This document shows, piece by piece, positions 44,114 through 55,163 of a stretch of 64,000 nt of DNA. The stretch spans positions 32,882,501 through 32,946,500 of the forward strand of contig CM076143.1 of assembly GCA_038025085.1 (NCBI GenBank), given 5' to 3'. The DNA comes from Tetragonia tetragonoides. Taxonomy: Eukaryota > Streptophyta > Magnoliopsida > Caryophyllales > Aizoaceae. Under the pieces are notes generated by a model. That model searched no databases, was not told where the DNA came from, and was given only the letters and a program-made list of their open reading frames with translations. Each line of letters starts with the position of its first letter. Within the stretch, counting starts at the first letter, position 1. The position numbers were made by a program, and so were the translations under genes.

Positions 44114-45701
44114 TGAAACACTAAGTTGTATTTTTACACATAATATCTCCCTTATATTTGGCTTATATTAGTAAAACTCTCATCTATTTATTTAGGTTTT
44201 TGCTTATATTTATTATTTTTCTTATTTTCTAGTTTAACTTTTTCCTATATTTTGGGCCTAATTGTCATTGTTTTACTTTGTAGGTCATTAGTAGACAAAG
44301 GTGGGAGTCAAACTCATTAGTAATAACCCACTTGCACGTGATAATTGTCTTGATGCAAGCCCACATAGCAGACCATCAATCTCTACTTACAAGGGATATG
44401 ACGGGGAGGCAAAATAGAAGACAAAAGGAGTTTGAAAACCCAGCAAACACTGCACAAAGAGCATGAGAGGCAGAGCACCGCCAAAAGCTTAGTGCAACGA
44501 GAGTCCTACAACAACACAGATTTCATCTCCCCTAAATCAGATATGTCGTACACAACCAAGAGATTATGGGGAACAAATTCTATCCAAATACCCACACAGT
44601 TAGGGTTTAGTCAGTTTATAAAAGCTTTGTTCCAGCCCTCAATTGGAGGAATCCAAGCTCACAGTTCAGAATTGATAAACCAAACACAATTGAGTGGTGA
44701 GAACGGGAAGGAAATCAGAGGGTCGTTTGAAGGTGAAGGAAGCCTTGGAGTGGAGCTTAGTCTACCTATCTAAGGGGTGGAGATTCCGGTCTTGTCCAGA
44801 GAAGTCGAATCCGAAGCAAGCAACGATTTCTCGGTTCTTATCAATAAGTTCTTCCCTTTTTAATTGACTACTCTAGTTACCTTTTCCAGATTTTCATTGT
44901 TATTTTGTGTCCTTAGAATTTCATATTTTCAGTTTTGGACTTGAATTATTGCTCAAACATTGGTTGAGTTTTGCTTGGCAATTTATAGTATTGATGAAAT
45001 TCAGATGTATTCGTTCTTAATTTCAAGTTATAACAGCTTTGTTTTGATTGTTATCTTTCTTGATAAAGTTGGTGAATGATAGCTAATTGTATGATTTGAC
45101 TTAGTTTAGATCGTACTATACTGGTGGTACTAGCTTAGATTTATCCTGCGATATGGCCATGATTTAAGTTAGGAGTATAATCTGATCTGATTGAACTTAG
45201 CATTTATGTGCTTAAGTTTAATAGAATAATTGAGGTTTTTCTAGTGACTAATGCTTCTAAATTGATCTTCGTAAGTTGCGACATATTTGCGTTAGTTAGT
45301 TTGGTTTAGAATCGACCTAGGCTTTGTTCAGGTTTGATTAAAAGTATGGAAAGAGAGGGAGTCTTCTTAGTAAGTACTCTACAAGTTACCTTTTGTTAAT
45401 TCTAATGAATTTCTCTAGCATTGTTCGATGTCTATTAGCTAAGTTATGATTATTTCTAAGTGTTGAAGTGATGCTTGTTTTAGTGGTTACTACTAGTATT
45501 AGTTAATTTAGTTCTCTAAGTTTAGATATCACTCATTAAAAACCCCCTAGTTATTGAATATTGTATAGTAGATTAGACTTTCGAATTAGGAATTAGACTA
45601 TCTCCTCCTGGGATCGATCCTTATTTGCCCTATATTATTTGTTATTTATATTTAGGTGGTAGAAATAAGGTTTAATTTAGTACGCCTTACGACACGTACC
45701 A
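44114..45701 (+). repeat. LTR 3 of the array
   Basis: 1588 bases, same ends and TATA as LTR 2 with scattered substitutions. The open frame at 44432-44773 is an accident: it is not kept in LTR 1 or LTR 2. Confidence 0.87.
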
Positions 45702-45706
45702 AATTT

Positions 45707-45720
45707 TGGCGCCGTTGCCA
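45707..45720 (+). promoter_or_regulatory. Primer binding site, tRNA-Asp type
   Basis: TGGCGCCGTTGCCAGGGA five bases after the LTR end. TGGCGCCGTTGCCGGGGA is used by several plant Ty3/gypsy families and is complementary to tRNA-Asp. Equivalent sites are at 42490 and 44099. Confidence 0.8.
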
Positions 45721-45727
45721 GGGAGAT

Positions 45728-46857
45728 TTTGTTTTAATTTCCTAATTATTTAAAAAAAAAAAAGATAATTTGTTTTTGTTGTTACTTCAAATCTGATATA
45801 GTTCATGTTGTCTGTTTTTGCTTCTTATTCCTACGATTTGCATGATCTGCATAGAGCATGTTTTTTTTTTTTTTTTTCATAGGACTGAAACAGTAGAACT
45901 TGCAATATGACTAGCTGAAGTTGTTTTAGCTTGTCTTGAGTAGTATTTACATCTGTTTTATGATTCTTATACTTAAATCTGTTTTCTGTATACTAGCTGT
46001 GCTCTGTGTACAGTGAGTATATTTGTTTGTTATGTTCTGACAACACTTGTGCTCATTAGTAGAATTTATTTGTAAAAGCCTTACTGTATAGTTGTATTGT
46101 TGAGTATATTAACCTGCGGTAGATATCTGGTCGTGTAGCATTGTCACTGAACTCATGTACTGTGATAGTATCCTTTGTGATTTTGAATTCTGTTTAACAC
46201 AGCTACATGTGCGTAATACTAAGGAATTCAAAGTTATGCACTTCTATGCATTTCTGAATCTAACAGTGAGGAGGTCGGAAATTCAGAATGTGTTGTTTCG
46301 ATTTTATTTTTTTTTTCTTTCCAATCTGTTACGCGTGTTTCCGTCTATCTGGTAAAACATAGTTTATCTACAGATACTTCTTTAGTGTTTCTCTTTGGTT
46401 AAAAAAAAAAAACCTGATTTCCATAGTTTCAGGTTTGTAATTGAAAGATTTAACCTGACCTTTCTGTTCTGATCTGATTTTGTGTTCATGAACTGTACTT
46501 CGGCTAGCATCTGCTCTTTTCTTAGTTACTTAGCTGAGTAAGTGCCTAAGTCTAAGTGAAAAAAAAAGAAAAAAAGAAAAGAAAAAGGACAGCAAGAAAT
46601 ACTGAGTGTCAGAGATGTTTGCATGATTTAACCTGACTTTTCTGTTCTGATCTGATTTTGTGTTTATGAGCTGTAAATTGGGCTAGAGTCTACCAGTTAT
46701 ACTTAAGTGACTAAGTGTTTAAGTAACAGATAAGTGAAATGGATGGTGATTTACTAGCTGTCTGCTTGCGAGAACTTGCTAATGCGTTAGGGAGCTGTGT
46801 CTTAGTTGTGTAGCTATTGGTTGTTCTTTATGTCCTTCCATTACAGCACATGAAGGA
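45728..46857 (+). other. Leader of the tandem-LTR element, no gene seen
   Basis: About 1.1 kb of T-rich DNA with poly-A and poly-T runs and repeated ACCTGAC(C/T)TTTCTGTTCTG phrases (near 46450 and 46630). It ends in TTCCATTACAGCACATGAAG, which looks like an acceptor followed by an ATG, just before the LINE junction. No open frame of note. Confidence 0.5.
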
Positions 46858-46860
46858 GAA

Positions 46861-49116
46861 TTACTTAAGCTCCTTTGACAATAGCTCACTCTTCATTTGT
46901 TCATTAACACCAGCAATATACATGTTAGATTTTTCTTTATTTGCTAACAAACCAGTAGCTTGTGAGAAATAATTCAAGCTGTTCATCATGATACTCACAG
47001 ATTCAGGTGGTGCTTTGCAAAAGCACATCAAGTCATCAGCAAAACATAGATGACTCAGTGCCAGTTCTTTGCACATGGGATGCCAACTGAAGCTCTTATC
47101 CATACAGGCTATTTTCAGGATTCTTGATAGATATTCCATTACCAACACAAAGATTAGTGGAGATATTGGATCTCCCTGCCTAATGACACGTTTAGCAGGA
47201 AAAAAACCATGTACCTCCCCATTCATGTTGATGCTGAAACTTGCAGTTTGGATGCACTCTAGTACCCAACCAATGAATTTTACAGGGAAACCATACCCTT
47301 GCAGCATTTCCTTGACAAAACTCCAATGAATTGTGTCATAGGCTTTCCTTAGGTCAATCTTCATCAAGCATCTAGGAGAGGATTGTTTCCTGTTGTAATG
47401 CTTGATACGATCCTGGCAAATCATTATGTTGTGTACAATTGATCTCTGAGCCACAAAAGCTCCCTGGTTCACAGAGACTAGGTTAGGAAGCACTCTTGCC
47501 AATCTCCCACACAAAATCTTGGAGATGCATTTGTAGATGGTATTGCAGCAGGCAATTGGCCTGAAATCAGATGCCTTCTCAGGATTTGCTATCTTCTGCA
47601 CTAGACACAGGTTTGTGGCATTCACCTCTTTGAGCATTTTAGATGAATCAAAAAAGTCAATGATAGCTTCAGTCACATCTTCTCCCACAATGTGCCAAGC
47701 TTCTTTGAAAAAACCTGATCCAAAGCCATCAGGGCCTGGACTTTTGTTACAGTCAATATCAAACATGGCTAACTTCACTTCTGCAGCACTTACAGGGCAC
47801 TAATGGTCATCTGTTGGTGTATGTCCAGTCTGTGTCCTGCTGAAAAGAAACAGCTTTCTGCTGTAGTGTCCCTACCCCCTGATACTCCTAGCATTTTCCT
47901 GTAAAACCCCACAAATTCCTCAATAATCAGATCCTGGTCTTCTAATAAGACATCCTCCTGTGTCTTGATACAATGAAGTCTGTTCTTTTGTCTCCTCTGT
48001 TTCATAACTGTATGAAAGAAAGGATTGTTCCCATCTCCCAGTTGAACCCACTTAGCTTTGCTCTTCTGCTGTAAGAAGTTCTCAGCTGCCATGTTCACCT
48101 CATTATACCTCTTTCTGGCCTGTACCTCTTTCTGCAGCAGTGCCTCATTGAGAGGCTCCTTGTTTGCTTCTGTCTGAGCTTGAGTCATTGCAGTTCTAGC
48201 AATCAGCCTGAGCTAAGATATCACTAAATTCATCTCTATTTAGCTTTTTCAGAACAGTTCTCACCCTTTTCAGCTTCTTATACACTCTGAACATTTTTGT
48301 GCCCTGTGTTCTGCAATTCCAGGCTTGCTGCACCAATGCTTGGAATTCAGAATGGAGGCTCCACATGTTAAAGAATTTGAAGGGGATATTTCTTTTTGTG
48401 GTTTCTTTTTGTAGAGTTAAGCAAATAGGAGAGTGGTCAGATACACCCTCTGGTAGAAACTGTAGAGTGCTCTGATCAAACTCCTGCAGCCAGAGGCTAT
48501 TGGTAAAAACCCAGTCTATTTTAGAGTATACTCTCCCCCCCCCCTCATGCCTATTATTCCATGTGTACTGGCACCCAGACCAACCCATTTCAGTGAGGAA
48601 ACAACCCTCAATGCAGGTTTTGAAATCCTGTATTTCAGCAAGAGTAACTGGTTGCCCTCCTTGTCTATTACCAGGTAGCATGACATTATTAAAATCCCCA
48701 CCAACAATCCAAGGATTATTACAATTAATTGCAAAATCACTAAGATCCTTCCATAATTGTTTCCTGTCTTCTTTTTCATTTTCCCATACACAAAACTCAC
48801 CACAAATTCTTTTTTCCTCACTAGATTAATTACCTTGCAGATAATCATTTGCACAGAAGAGAAAATTACAACAACATGAAAAATATCTGGCAACCATCTT
48901 ATCCAAATTCTTCCCAACCTATGTTCATTGTGATTACTGTAGGATTCCCATCCTGGCATGAACCTATTTTTGCATTTTTCCAGATTGATTACTCTAATTT
49001 TTGTTTCTAGGAAAGCTACCAAGCCACAATTGTTTTTTTTTGCAGAAAAGGGCAACATTCCTCTACTTATTTGGGCCATTCAGGCCTCTTACATTCCATA
49101 TAAGGATCCTATCCAT
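46861..49116 (-). pseudogene. LINE ORF2: endonuclease and reverse transcriptase, broken
   Basis: The ATG at 49116 (MDRILIWNVRGLNGPNK) overlaps the end of ORF1 by 8 bases, as in many plant LINEs. Endonuclease blocks LVAFLETKI, VVSFVYGK, DSHSPICL-like (SDHSPICLTL) and YTWNNRHEGG are visible across frame changes. RT blocks: KSPGPDGFGSGFF, FRPIACCNTIYK, INQGAFV-like (VNQGAFVAQR), KIDLRKAYD and the catalytic FADD in HLCFADDLMCF. An early TAG follows PNK, and several frame changes lie between 49060 and 47790. The protein ends at ELLSKELK, lacking thumb, RNase H-like and zinc regions. Confidence 0.88.
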
Positions 49117-50506
49117 GACTAACAGTCAAGATAGGGGGCTTACCATGTGCTGGAACCATACCTGTGTGCAGATCCTCCTGTATGTCAGGTTCTGCATTTT
49201 CATTTTGTGACAATTGCACTTCCTGTGCTTCTCCTTCATTTTGCAGTACTACAAAAGGATTCTGTGTCTGTGGGTTATCATTTTGTTGTTGCTGAATTTG
49301 TCTGTAATAGCCTCTTCCCGCTCTTAATCCTCTCCCTGCATTACCCAATCTTCCTCTCCCCCTCCCAGCATTCTGCCACTGCCGTTTCCTGGGGTTTTCT
49401 TGTTTTGCTGGTTGATTCTGTACAGGTAATGTTTGGCTCACAGAACCTGCAGCAACTTTCTTTCTGCATTCAGCTTCACTATGCCCATATTGTTTGCAAT
49501 GGCTGCATAGAATAGGCTTCCAGTCATATTCCACTTCCTGTTCCACAATATTGCCCTTCTCATTCTTATAGTGTACCTTGTTAGGGTATTCAACTCCAAT
49601 TTCTACTTCAATCATCACTTTGGCATATTGGATCCCTACTTTGAGCTCTGTGTTTCTATCTGCCATCATTGGCCTTCCTACAAGACTTGCAATCTTGCTC
49701 AATCCCATTGCATTCCAGTATTTCACATTAAGTCCAGGGAATTTTACCCAAATTGGCACCGAGGTCAATTCCTCATGTGCATAATCAACATTTTCAGACC
49801 ATGGCCTTACAATCATGGGTTTATTGTCAAAGTGATAAACCCCCTCCTGTATTACAGCATCCCTCTGCTCTAGGGAGTCAAAACGAACCAAAACCAAGCC
49901 ATTTTTCATCATAGCAATTTTGTTCATCCCCCGTTTTGCCCAAATTCTTCTTAGAAATCCACTTAACACATTAATTGGTGGTCTTGACCCCATAACATAG
50001 CAAACAACCGCTTGATTCCAGTAATTAATTTCAGACTCAATGTCCATGAAGCTAATTTCCCCAACAGGTTTTCCCTCATGCATTTTAGGCGCAATAAAAT
50101 CCAATTTAAATCCCCCATTTTTCAATTTGGAGATGTCAATTTTTTCCCAAGCAGAGGTATTACCTGCAGTTGCAGTTTCTTGCTGGTTGGGTTGGTCTGA
50201 GCCTTCATCCTCATCTTCAGACGAGAATTGTGTTCTTGCCTTTTCCTTCATCTTCGAGAGCCAAGTATTGATCTTCTCTCTTGCTAGTTCCATTTGTTGA
50301 ACTGTTTCTGTTTGTACTTCAGGAGTCATGACCTCCGGTGCCTCCAATTCATCGGTAAGGTTGCGCACAACCCGATCTAGGTTGTCTCGATTGGTGCTTG
50401 TACTTTGCCTATGATTCCCAGTTTTTGTAGGACACGGTGGAGCTGAATTTTCCCCAATGTCATCGTGCTTTTCTGTCCCTCGTTTAGCCTTGTCTTTCTT
50501 CCCCAT
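49109..50506 (-). CDS. LINE ORF1 protein (RNA-binding, CCHC zinc knuckle), open
   Basis: 465 codons, uninterrupted. The N-terminal third is charged and probably disordered. The middle (YVMGSRPPINVLSGFLRRIW … VPIWVKFPGL … LVGRPMMADRNT) is the DUF4283-type domain of plant LINEs and related proteins. A CCHC knuckle follows (CSHCKQYGHSEAEC), then an Arg/Gly-rich segment (GRGRGRLGNAGRGLRAGRG) and a Gln/Asn-rich tail. It is expected to bind the LINE RNA in the ribonucleoprotein particle. It is the only long retroelement frame here without a stop, but with a dead ORF2 and no 3' end it is not a working element. Confidence 0.88.
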   Translation of the reverse strand: MGKKDKAKRGTEKHDDIGENSAPPCPTKTGNHRQSTSTNRDNLDRVVRNLTDELEAPEVMTPEVQTETVQQMELAREKINTWLSKMKEKARTQFSSEDEDEGSDQPNQQETATAGNTSAWEKIDISKLKNGGFKLDFIAPKMHEGKPVGEISFMDIESEINYWNQAVVCYVMGSRPPINVLSGFLRRIWAKRGMNKIAMMKNGLVLVRFDSLEQRDAVIQEGVYHFDNKPMIVRPWSENVDYAHEELTSVPIWVKFPGLNVKYWNAMGLSKIASLVGRPMMADRNTELKVGIQYAKVMIEVEIGVEYPNKVHYKNEKGNIVEQEVEYDWKPILCSHCKQYGHSEAECRKKVAAGSVSQTLPVQNQPAKQENPRKRQWQNAGRGRGRLGNAGRGLRAGRGYYRQIQQQQNDNPQTQNPFVVLQNEGEAQEVQLSQNENAEPDIQEDLHTGMVPAHGKPPILTVSHG

Positions 50507-50592
50507 TGAAACTCACAGCTGCGTCAATGGCGAACGAGCGGTGCAGAGGAGAGAGAAGAGAGCATTTTTTAGAGAGAGAAAACGCGCGAGAT

Positions 50593-51129
50593 GCAATGCC
50601 AATGTTAGGGTCTGAATACGGGCGGCATGGGTGATATCGAAGTTCGGGGACCAGGGTGACCCTCTCGGGACATCGGGGGTCCCCTAGGGCCATGATAGAC
50701 CCCCCGAAAATGTTTTTGGCGAAAATGGTAATCGGGCCGCAGGAATGCTGTAGGCGACGTGTTCTGGGCCTCCGGAAGCAAACTTTTGGACGTTGATATT
50801 TTTGCCCCAAATCGCACGGGACACGCATAGGGGACATGAGAGGCCCCCAGGGTCGGTTATCGGGTCCCTGATAGGCTTGTAAGGGCGGTTTTACGCGATG
50901 CCAATGTAAGGGTGGGCATACCGGCGGCATGGGTGATATCGGAGTTCGGGGTTATAAATGACCTTCTCGGAGCGCCTAGGGTTCTGTAGGGTCATGATAG
51001 ACCCCTAGGAGATGTTTGGGCAAAATTGACACCCGGGACATCCCTAAGGGACATGGGAGGCCCTCGGCATCGGTTATCTGGTCCATTATAGGCTCGTAAG
51101 GGCCTTTTTACGGGACACTAATGTAAGGG
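50593..51129 (+). repeat. IGS tandem repeats of about 300 bp, remnant
   Basis: Starts within a unit (ATGCCAATGTTAGGGTCTGA) and continues into units beginning near 50667 and 50969; the last is the GTCATGATAGACCCC variant that closes the arrays at 10565 and 15865. So this is the distal end of a third spacer copy. Confidence 0.82.
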
Positions 51130-51495
51130 TCGGAACACCTACTCAAAAGCATGGGTGAGGGCCGAAATTTCCTACCCCCAAGTGTGAGGTCTCAAAAATA
51201 ATTAAAAATTTAAGTGACATCTGAAAAATATTTCCCAATTTTTTTTGAAGTGATTTATAATTTTTTTGATATTATTTCTATTTATTTCCTATTTTTCTGC
51301 CTAGTTTTTAATTAAAAATTAAATTAAATAGCTACCTTGTGTGAAAAATTAAAAAAAATATTTTTTCGTAACTTAATAATATACTTGAAAAGTTTGATGT
51401 GTAACTTTTGGAAAATAATTATCCAAACTCTCAAAAACCCCAGTATGAAAGTATGAAAGTTATGCACTGGGCATGTCTACTCCTGTCAGAACCAC
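51130..51495 (+). repeat. AT-rich distal IGS segment, copy B
   Basis: Collinear with 16100-16455: GAATTTCCTACCCCCAAG-type start, TTTGAAGTGATTTATAATTT, AATAGCTACCTTG and GAAAGTTATGCACT. It has small insertions (GTATGAAAGTATGAAAG). Confidence 0.75.
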
Positions 51496-52334
51496 CAAAT
51501 CTATTGTCTTAATTGAATATCTTTCCTGATTTGTATTATGTGATTACTTTTTTCCATTACTCCAGAACTGCAAAACACATGGATTGAACATCGTAATTAG
51601 AGGAAAAATATTCATTTTGGCCCGTTTAAAATAAGTGAGTTAGTACTCATACGACTTACTATTTCTTGTATCAAACTTTCATGTTTCTATTCTTCCATAT
51701 ATTTTTTTCTCTTACAAGTACACTGGTACCGGGGTACGTAGGAAATAGTATTTCTAGAAGGTGTTTCATGTTTCTAAGGACTTGATCCCGCAAACATCTT
51801 ACTCCTAGAATATCAACTAACTACACCACCAAGACAACACACATATTAGTGTGAAACTATGCTAATAAACTACACTTGTAGTAGTTTTTCCAACTACACT
51901 CGTAGTAGTTTCCAAATAGTTTGTAAATATTGATGTCTAATGTAACAAACTGTTGTCGTCATAATATTGGTGTTATTTTTCTTGATGATTAAGTATACGA
52001 TATTATGTATAATTACGGAATTACCCTTATTACCTTCATTCCAATATACAATGGACATACCTCCGAAAACGTCTTTCATCTGTTATTGATATGTGGATAC
52101 ATGTAGATAGATACACCAATAACACATGTAAATTTGAGAAGTAATTCAGAAGGACAAAAATACCCTCAATTGAGTAAAATGACCAAACTACCCTAAAAAA
52201 CATTAATGCTTAAAAAAAGTTGTCAAGAGGCGTTTTTTGGGGGAAATATTGGGCAAGTCCCATTCGGACACTTGCCGCGCGTAGATCTCCAAAAAATAAT
52301 CAATTTCAAAAAACAATTCGTCCCGTTGAGGGTA
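51496..52334. other. Unassigned intergenic DNA
   Basis: About 840 bases of AT-rich sequence. A CTACACTTGTAGTAGTTT / CTACACTCGTAGTAGTTT pair is near 51870-51910. No gene, RNA or element recognised. In an intact rDNA repeat, promoter, 18S and the rest would stand here. Confidence 0.5.
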
Positions 52335-52441
52335 GTTTTCGAAAAAGGAGATAGGGACACAAGGTGCTAAGGCCTAAGTATGAAGAAGGGAAGAGGCTAA
52401 GTCATATGGGCTAAGTATGAAAAAGTCCCAAGTATAAAGAT
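52335..52441 (+). repeat. 25S-proximal IGS segment, remnant
   Basis: TTTTCGAAAAAGGAGATAGG and CTAAGTATGAAGAAG words as after the 25S end at 14400-14510. It is cut by a Mutator-like element and resumes at 53723-53794 (TATCAAAATGTCCATGCCCG). Confidence 0.82.
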
Positions 52442-53722
52442 GGAAAATTTTCACTTTGGTGCCCTGATGTTTGGACTAATTATTATTTAGTGACCTGTGT
52501 TTTTCATATTTTCACTTTGGTTACCTGAGTCATTTAGAATTGTTTCACTTAACTACTTTCCGTCTCCTCCGTTAACTTTTCCGTTAAAAATGGTGATAAA
52601 TGATGCATTTTATTTTTTTTTGAAGGAGTAATTGGTCATTTTTCCATCCCAATCTTTTTCCTTTCTCTCTCCTTTCAAATGAGTTAATTCTCTCTCCTCC
52701 TATCCCCCAGCCCCACCACTACCACCACCACTGCCGCCACCCCCACGTTATTTTCACTTGGTCCTTCTGCACCTGCAAAAAAAAATAAAATGATGGCAGT
52801 AGCAATATTATTTTCGTGAACTGCAACATCTACAACCAAAACCGAAACTTACCCAGACCTACCTCAACGCTTCCCCACCATATCTCTCTTTCCAAGTTCC
52901 CTTCCTCACTTCCCCACTTTCTGTCTCCCCATTTTCACCTCTCTTCTCTCTCTCTTCTGTTTCACTTGGTTTGGAATATTAATCAAACAAGTATCCACCC
53001 ACCCATAAGCAAGCAACGCAAAGGGTACATGTATCTTTCTCTCACTAGTCTCAATCTCCTTACCCAGATCCAAAGTTTCTGGTCCCCAAATCATTTTCTT
53101 TCTCTTGTGATTCGTTGGTCATCTTCATCGATTACCCTAGAGTAAGTGTACGATTTCAATGTTTGTTGATTTTTGTACGAATTTTAAGAACATGGGTTTG
53201 ATTTTGATTTCTGGGATGTTGTAGTATTTTGAATTAATCTGGTGGTCTGCGTTGCTTGGTGGATCTGAGCAATGATAGAAGAAGAAAAAAGAATCTGGGT
53301 AACTTTGTTGGTTCTACTTAGTGCTTGCCCTATTTCGGGTCACCGTGTTTATTCTCCCCTCCACCCCTACGCAGCACCACAACCTAATGGCGTTGGCAGG
53401 GTGGGTGGTTGTTCGTCGTCGGGGGTGGTTGGAAGGTCTAAGGTTGTTGAAATGGAAGTGGAAAGATGCAATTGAATTTAGGAGGAAGAGTAACTCTCAC
53501 TTAAGTGGAAGTATTTTGGTCATTGAACATGTGCGCCAGTTATACCCTAGACTTATTGGTAGCCAACTCAGCAAACTAACAGAAAAATCTAACGGAGCTA
53601 ACGAAAACAACCAAACTGAAACTTTTTCTAATAGCTTAGGTAACCAAAGTGAAAATATGAAAAATACAGGTCACTAAATAATGATTAGCCATAACGTCAA
53701 GGCACCAAAGTGGAAATTTTCC
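52442..53722. mobile_element. Mutator-like (MULE) element with long inverted repeats, 1.28 kb
   Basis: Ends GGAAAATTTTCACTTTGGTGCC and GGCACCAAAGTGGAAATTTTCC. The inverted repeats extend some 180 bases with mismatches (both contain ATTATTTAGTGACCTGT and CATATTTTCACTTTGGTTACCT, as complements). Flanking 9-mers TATAAAGAT and AAAAAAGAT agree at 7 of 9 positions, the MULE target duplication length. The interior has Pro-coding CCACCACCACTGCC runs and a CT-rich stretch that look like a picked-up gene 5' region, but I recognise no protein. Confidence 0.82.
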
Positions 53723-53794
53723 AAAAAAGATATCAAAATGTCCATGCCCGTGCTAGGAAGAATTTCCCATGACGCGGCATGTCCCAGCGCCTAT

Positions 53795-55144
53795 TGTAGA
53801 GGCCAAAAAAGCGCCTTCAGATTTCTCCGCCAAAATCGATGATGAAAGGAGTAATTTATAAACATGAACGCTATTTTTGCTTTAATAGGTAAGATAAGGT
53901 CTCAGATTTTGCCTCCATCACTCCTTCATTCCAACCCCATTCAAAAGCCCTATTCAAGAGCTTTCCAACGATACCTCTCGTGTCTTTTACCGACTCCCGG
54001 TCGCCAAGTTACGAGCCGGGGATAAAACCGTCTTTTCACCACAGAAGGGCAAAACAGTCTTTTCACATTTTTGGAACACTAAAAATCATTCGGAAATAAA
54101 AATGGACTGGATGTCGTGATTATGACGACATCCAGCTGGCAAGCTGACAGCCGTCAGCGGCCCTGGGTTAACAGTCTGGGCCGCTAGCGGCTGTGGCCAG
54201 GGCTGCCAGCGGCCCTCGCCAGGGCCGTCAGCGGCCTTTGATGAAAATCTAGGGCCTCTAGCGGTCCTCTCTAAGTCTTCAGGCGTGACTATTTTTCAGC
54301 TCAAAATCCAAATTTTGGTTCCTCTTCACCTGTTCAACCCTACTTCATTCGCCTATAAATACAACCCTCGACCCTCGTTCAAAAACACACCGTCTACAGT
54401 GGATAACTTCTATTCTCAGGAGTATTAACACTGAGCTTCTCCCTCTTTCTTCCAAACTTGAGATCTTGGCTTTACTATTCTTGTCAAATATAGCCTACAG
54501 TTCAGATACTAACTCCTGAGGGCTCAAATTAAATTAATTGCCTAATTGTTTATTTTCTAGTAGTCATAATGTAGATATCATGCAAGTAAGCGTCTTTTAT
54601 TGCTTACTAAATATTGTCCTTCCAAGCATGTCTAGTCGTCGTAATGCTCAATTTGCCAATCGAATACATGTCCAAATAAGGGTCATTAATAAATGTTGTG
54701 ATGCTTGTGATGAACCAATTAATAGTCTAACTCTAGGTTGTTAATCCATTTTTGCATGGGAATTATGTCTTTAAATTATTAAGCAAACTTGAGTTAGTAG
54801 AGGCCGTCATAAAACGGGCGAGTTGAGTGCCTAACACCTTTCCACCTCGTACCTTCGCCCCCGAACCTATTATTATTCTTGGGTACTCATATGTTCTATA
54901 TGAGTGGGAGTCTTTCTAAAAACATGATCAGTTCACTTATCGCACTATTAAGTTGTCCCTTTGGTTTGTCACTTCGATAAAACGCCAATAGCAGATTTGT
55001 GACCTCTTTCATGGTTTTTATTCAATTCAAGTCTTTAAAAAATCTTTTCTAACTCGATGGTCCCTTGAACTTATCTAAACCCCCAGCTTACAAATTTTCT
55101 GTAAGGACGCACTCCGTGGGCGATAGAAATCCCGGGTCCTTACA
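53795..55144 (+). repeat. Tat-lineage LTR, plus strand
   Basis: TGTAGAGGCCAAAAAAGC to GGGTCCTTACA, 1350 bases, inserted in an IGS minisatellite stub (CATGTCCCAGCGCCTAT). It contains GC-rich repeats (54130-54285), a TATA box (CTATAAATAC, 54354-54360) and GGCGAGTTGAGTGCCTAAC, shared with the minus-strand Tat-type LTR at 19379-20789. Its own internal region is nearly gone. Confidence 0.8.
54130..54285 (+). repeat. GC-rich palindromic repeat array in Tat-type LTR
   Basis: Words such as GCCGCTAGCGGC (a perfect 12-base palindrome), GCCGTCAGCGGCC and GCCAGCGGCCC repeat with a spacing of roughly 20-35 bases, about 70 bases upstream of the TATA box. Same position and character as arrays at 20275, 21765 and 28195. 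Confidence 0.6.
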
Positions 55145-55145
55145 G

Positions 55146-55163
55146 TGGCGACTTCACTGGGGA
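55146..55163 (+). promoter_or_regulatory. Primer binding site, tRNA-Arg type
   Basis: TGGCGACTTCACTGGGGA directly after the LTR end. This is close to the tRNA-Arg primer site reported for Ogre-type elements. Confidence 0.65.

Larger units (their letters stand above)
41225..45727 (+). mobile_element. Tandem array LTR-PBS-LTR-PBS-LTR-PBS
   Basis: Three LTR copies of one gypsy family head to tail: 41225-42484 (lacks the first 8 bases and an internal block of about 320), 42505-44093 and 44114-45701. Each LTR end (ACGTACCA) is followed by AATTTTGGCGCCGTTGCCGG, which holds a primer site fitting the 3' end of tRNA-Asp, and in two cases the next LTR (TGAAACACTAAGTTG) begins immediately. So only 20 bases separate the LTRs. 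After the third primer site a true leader follows. Confidence 0.85.
46861..50590 (-). mobile_element. LINE (L1-type non-LTR retrotransposon), 3'-truncated
   Basis: Minus strand: short 5' leader (50590-50507), ORF1 (50506-49109), ORF2 (49116-46861) encoding endonuclease and RT. The normal loss in LINEs is at the 5' end, yet here ORF1 and leader are kept and everything after the RT palm is missing, at the junction with the leader of the LTR array. The 5' end abuts IGS repeats, so the insertion site was rDNA spacer. Confidence 0.9.

Noticed and set aside
44432..44773. 113-codon open frame in LTR 3 of the tandem array
   Set aside because: Broken in LTR 1 and LTR 2, no domain recognised.
49147..50300. 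Open frames on the plus strand opposite LINE ORF1
   Set aside because: Shadows of a clear minus-strand coding frame with CCHC knuckle.
53272..53677. Small open frames inside the MULE
   Set aside because: No family recognised and no splice or start support; reported only as possible captured sequence.
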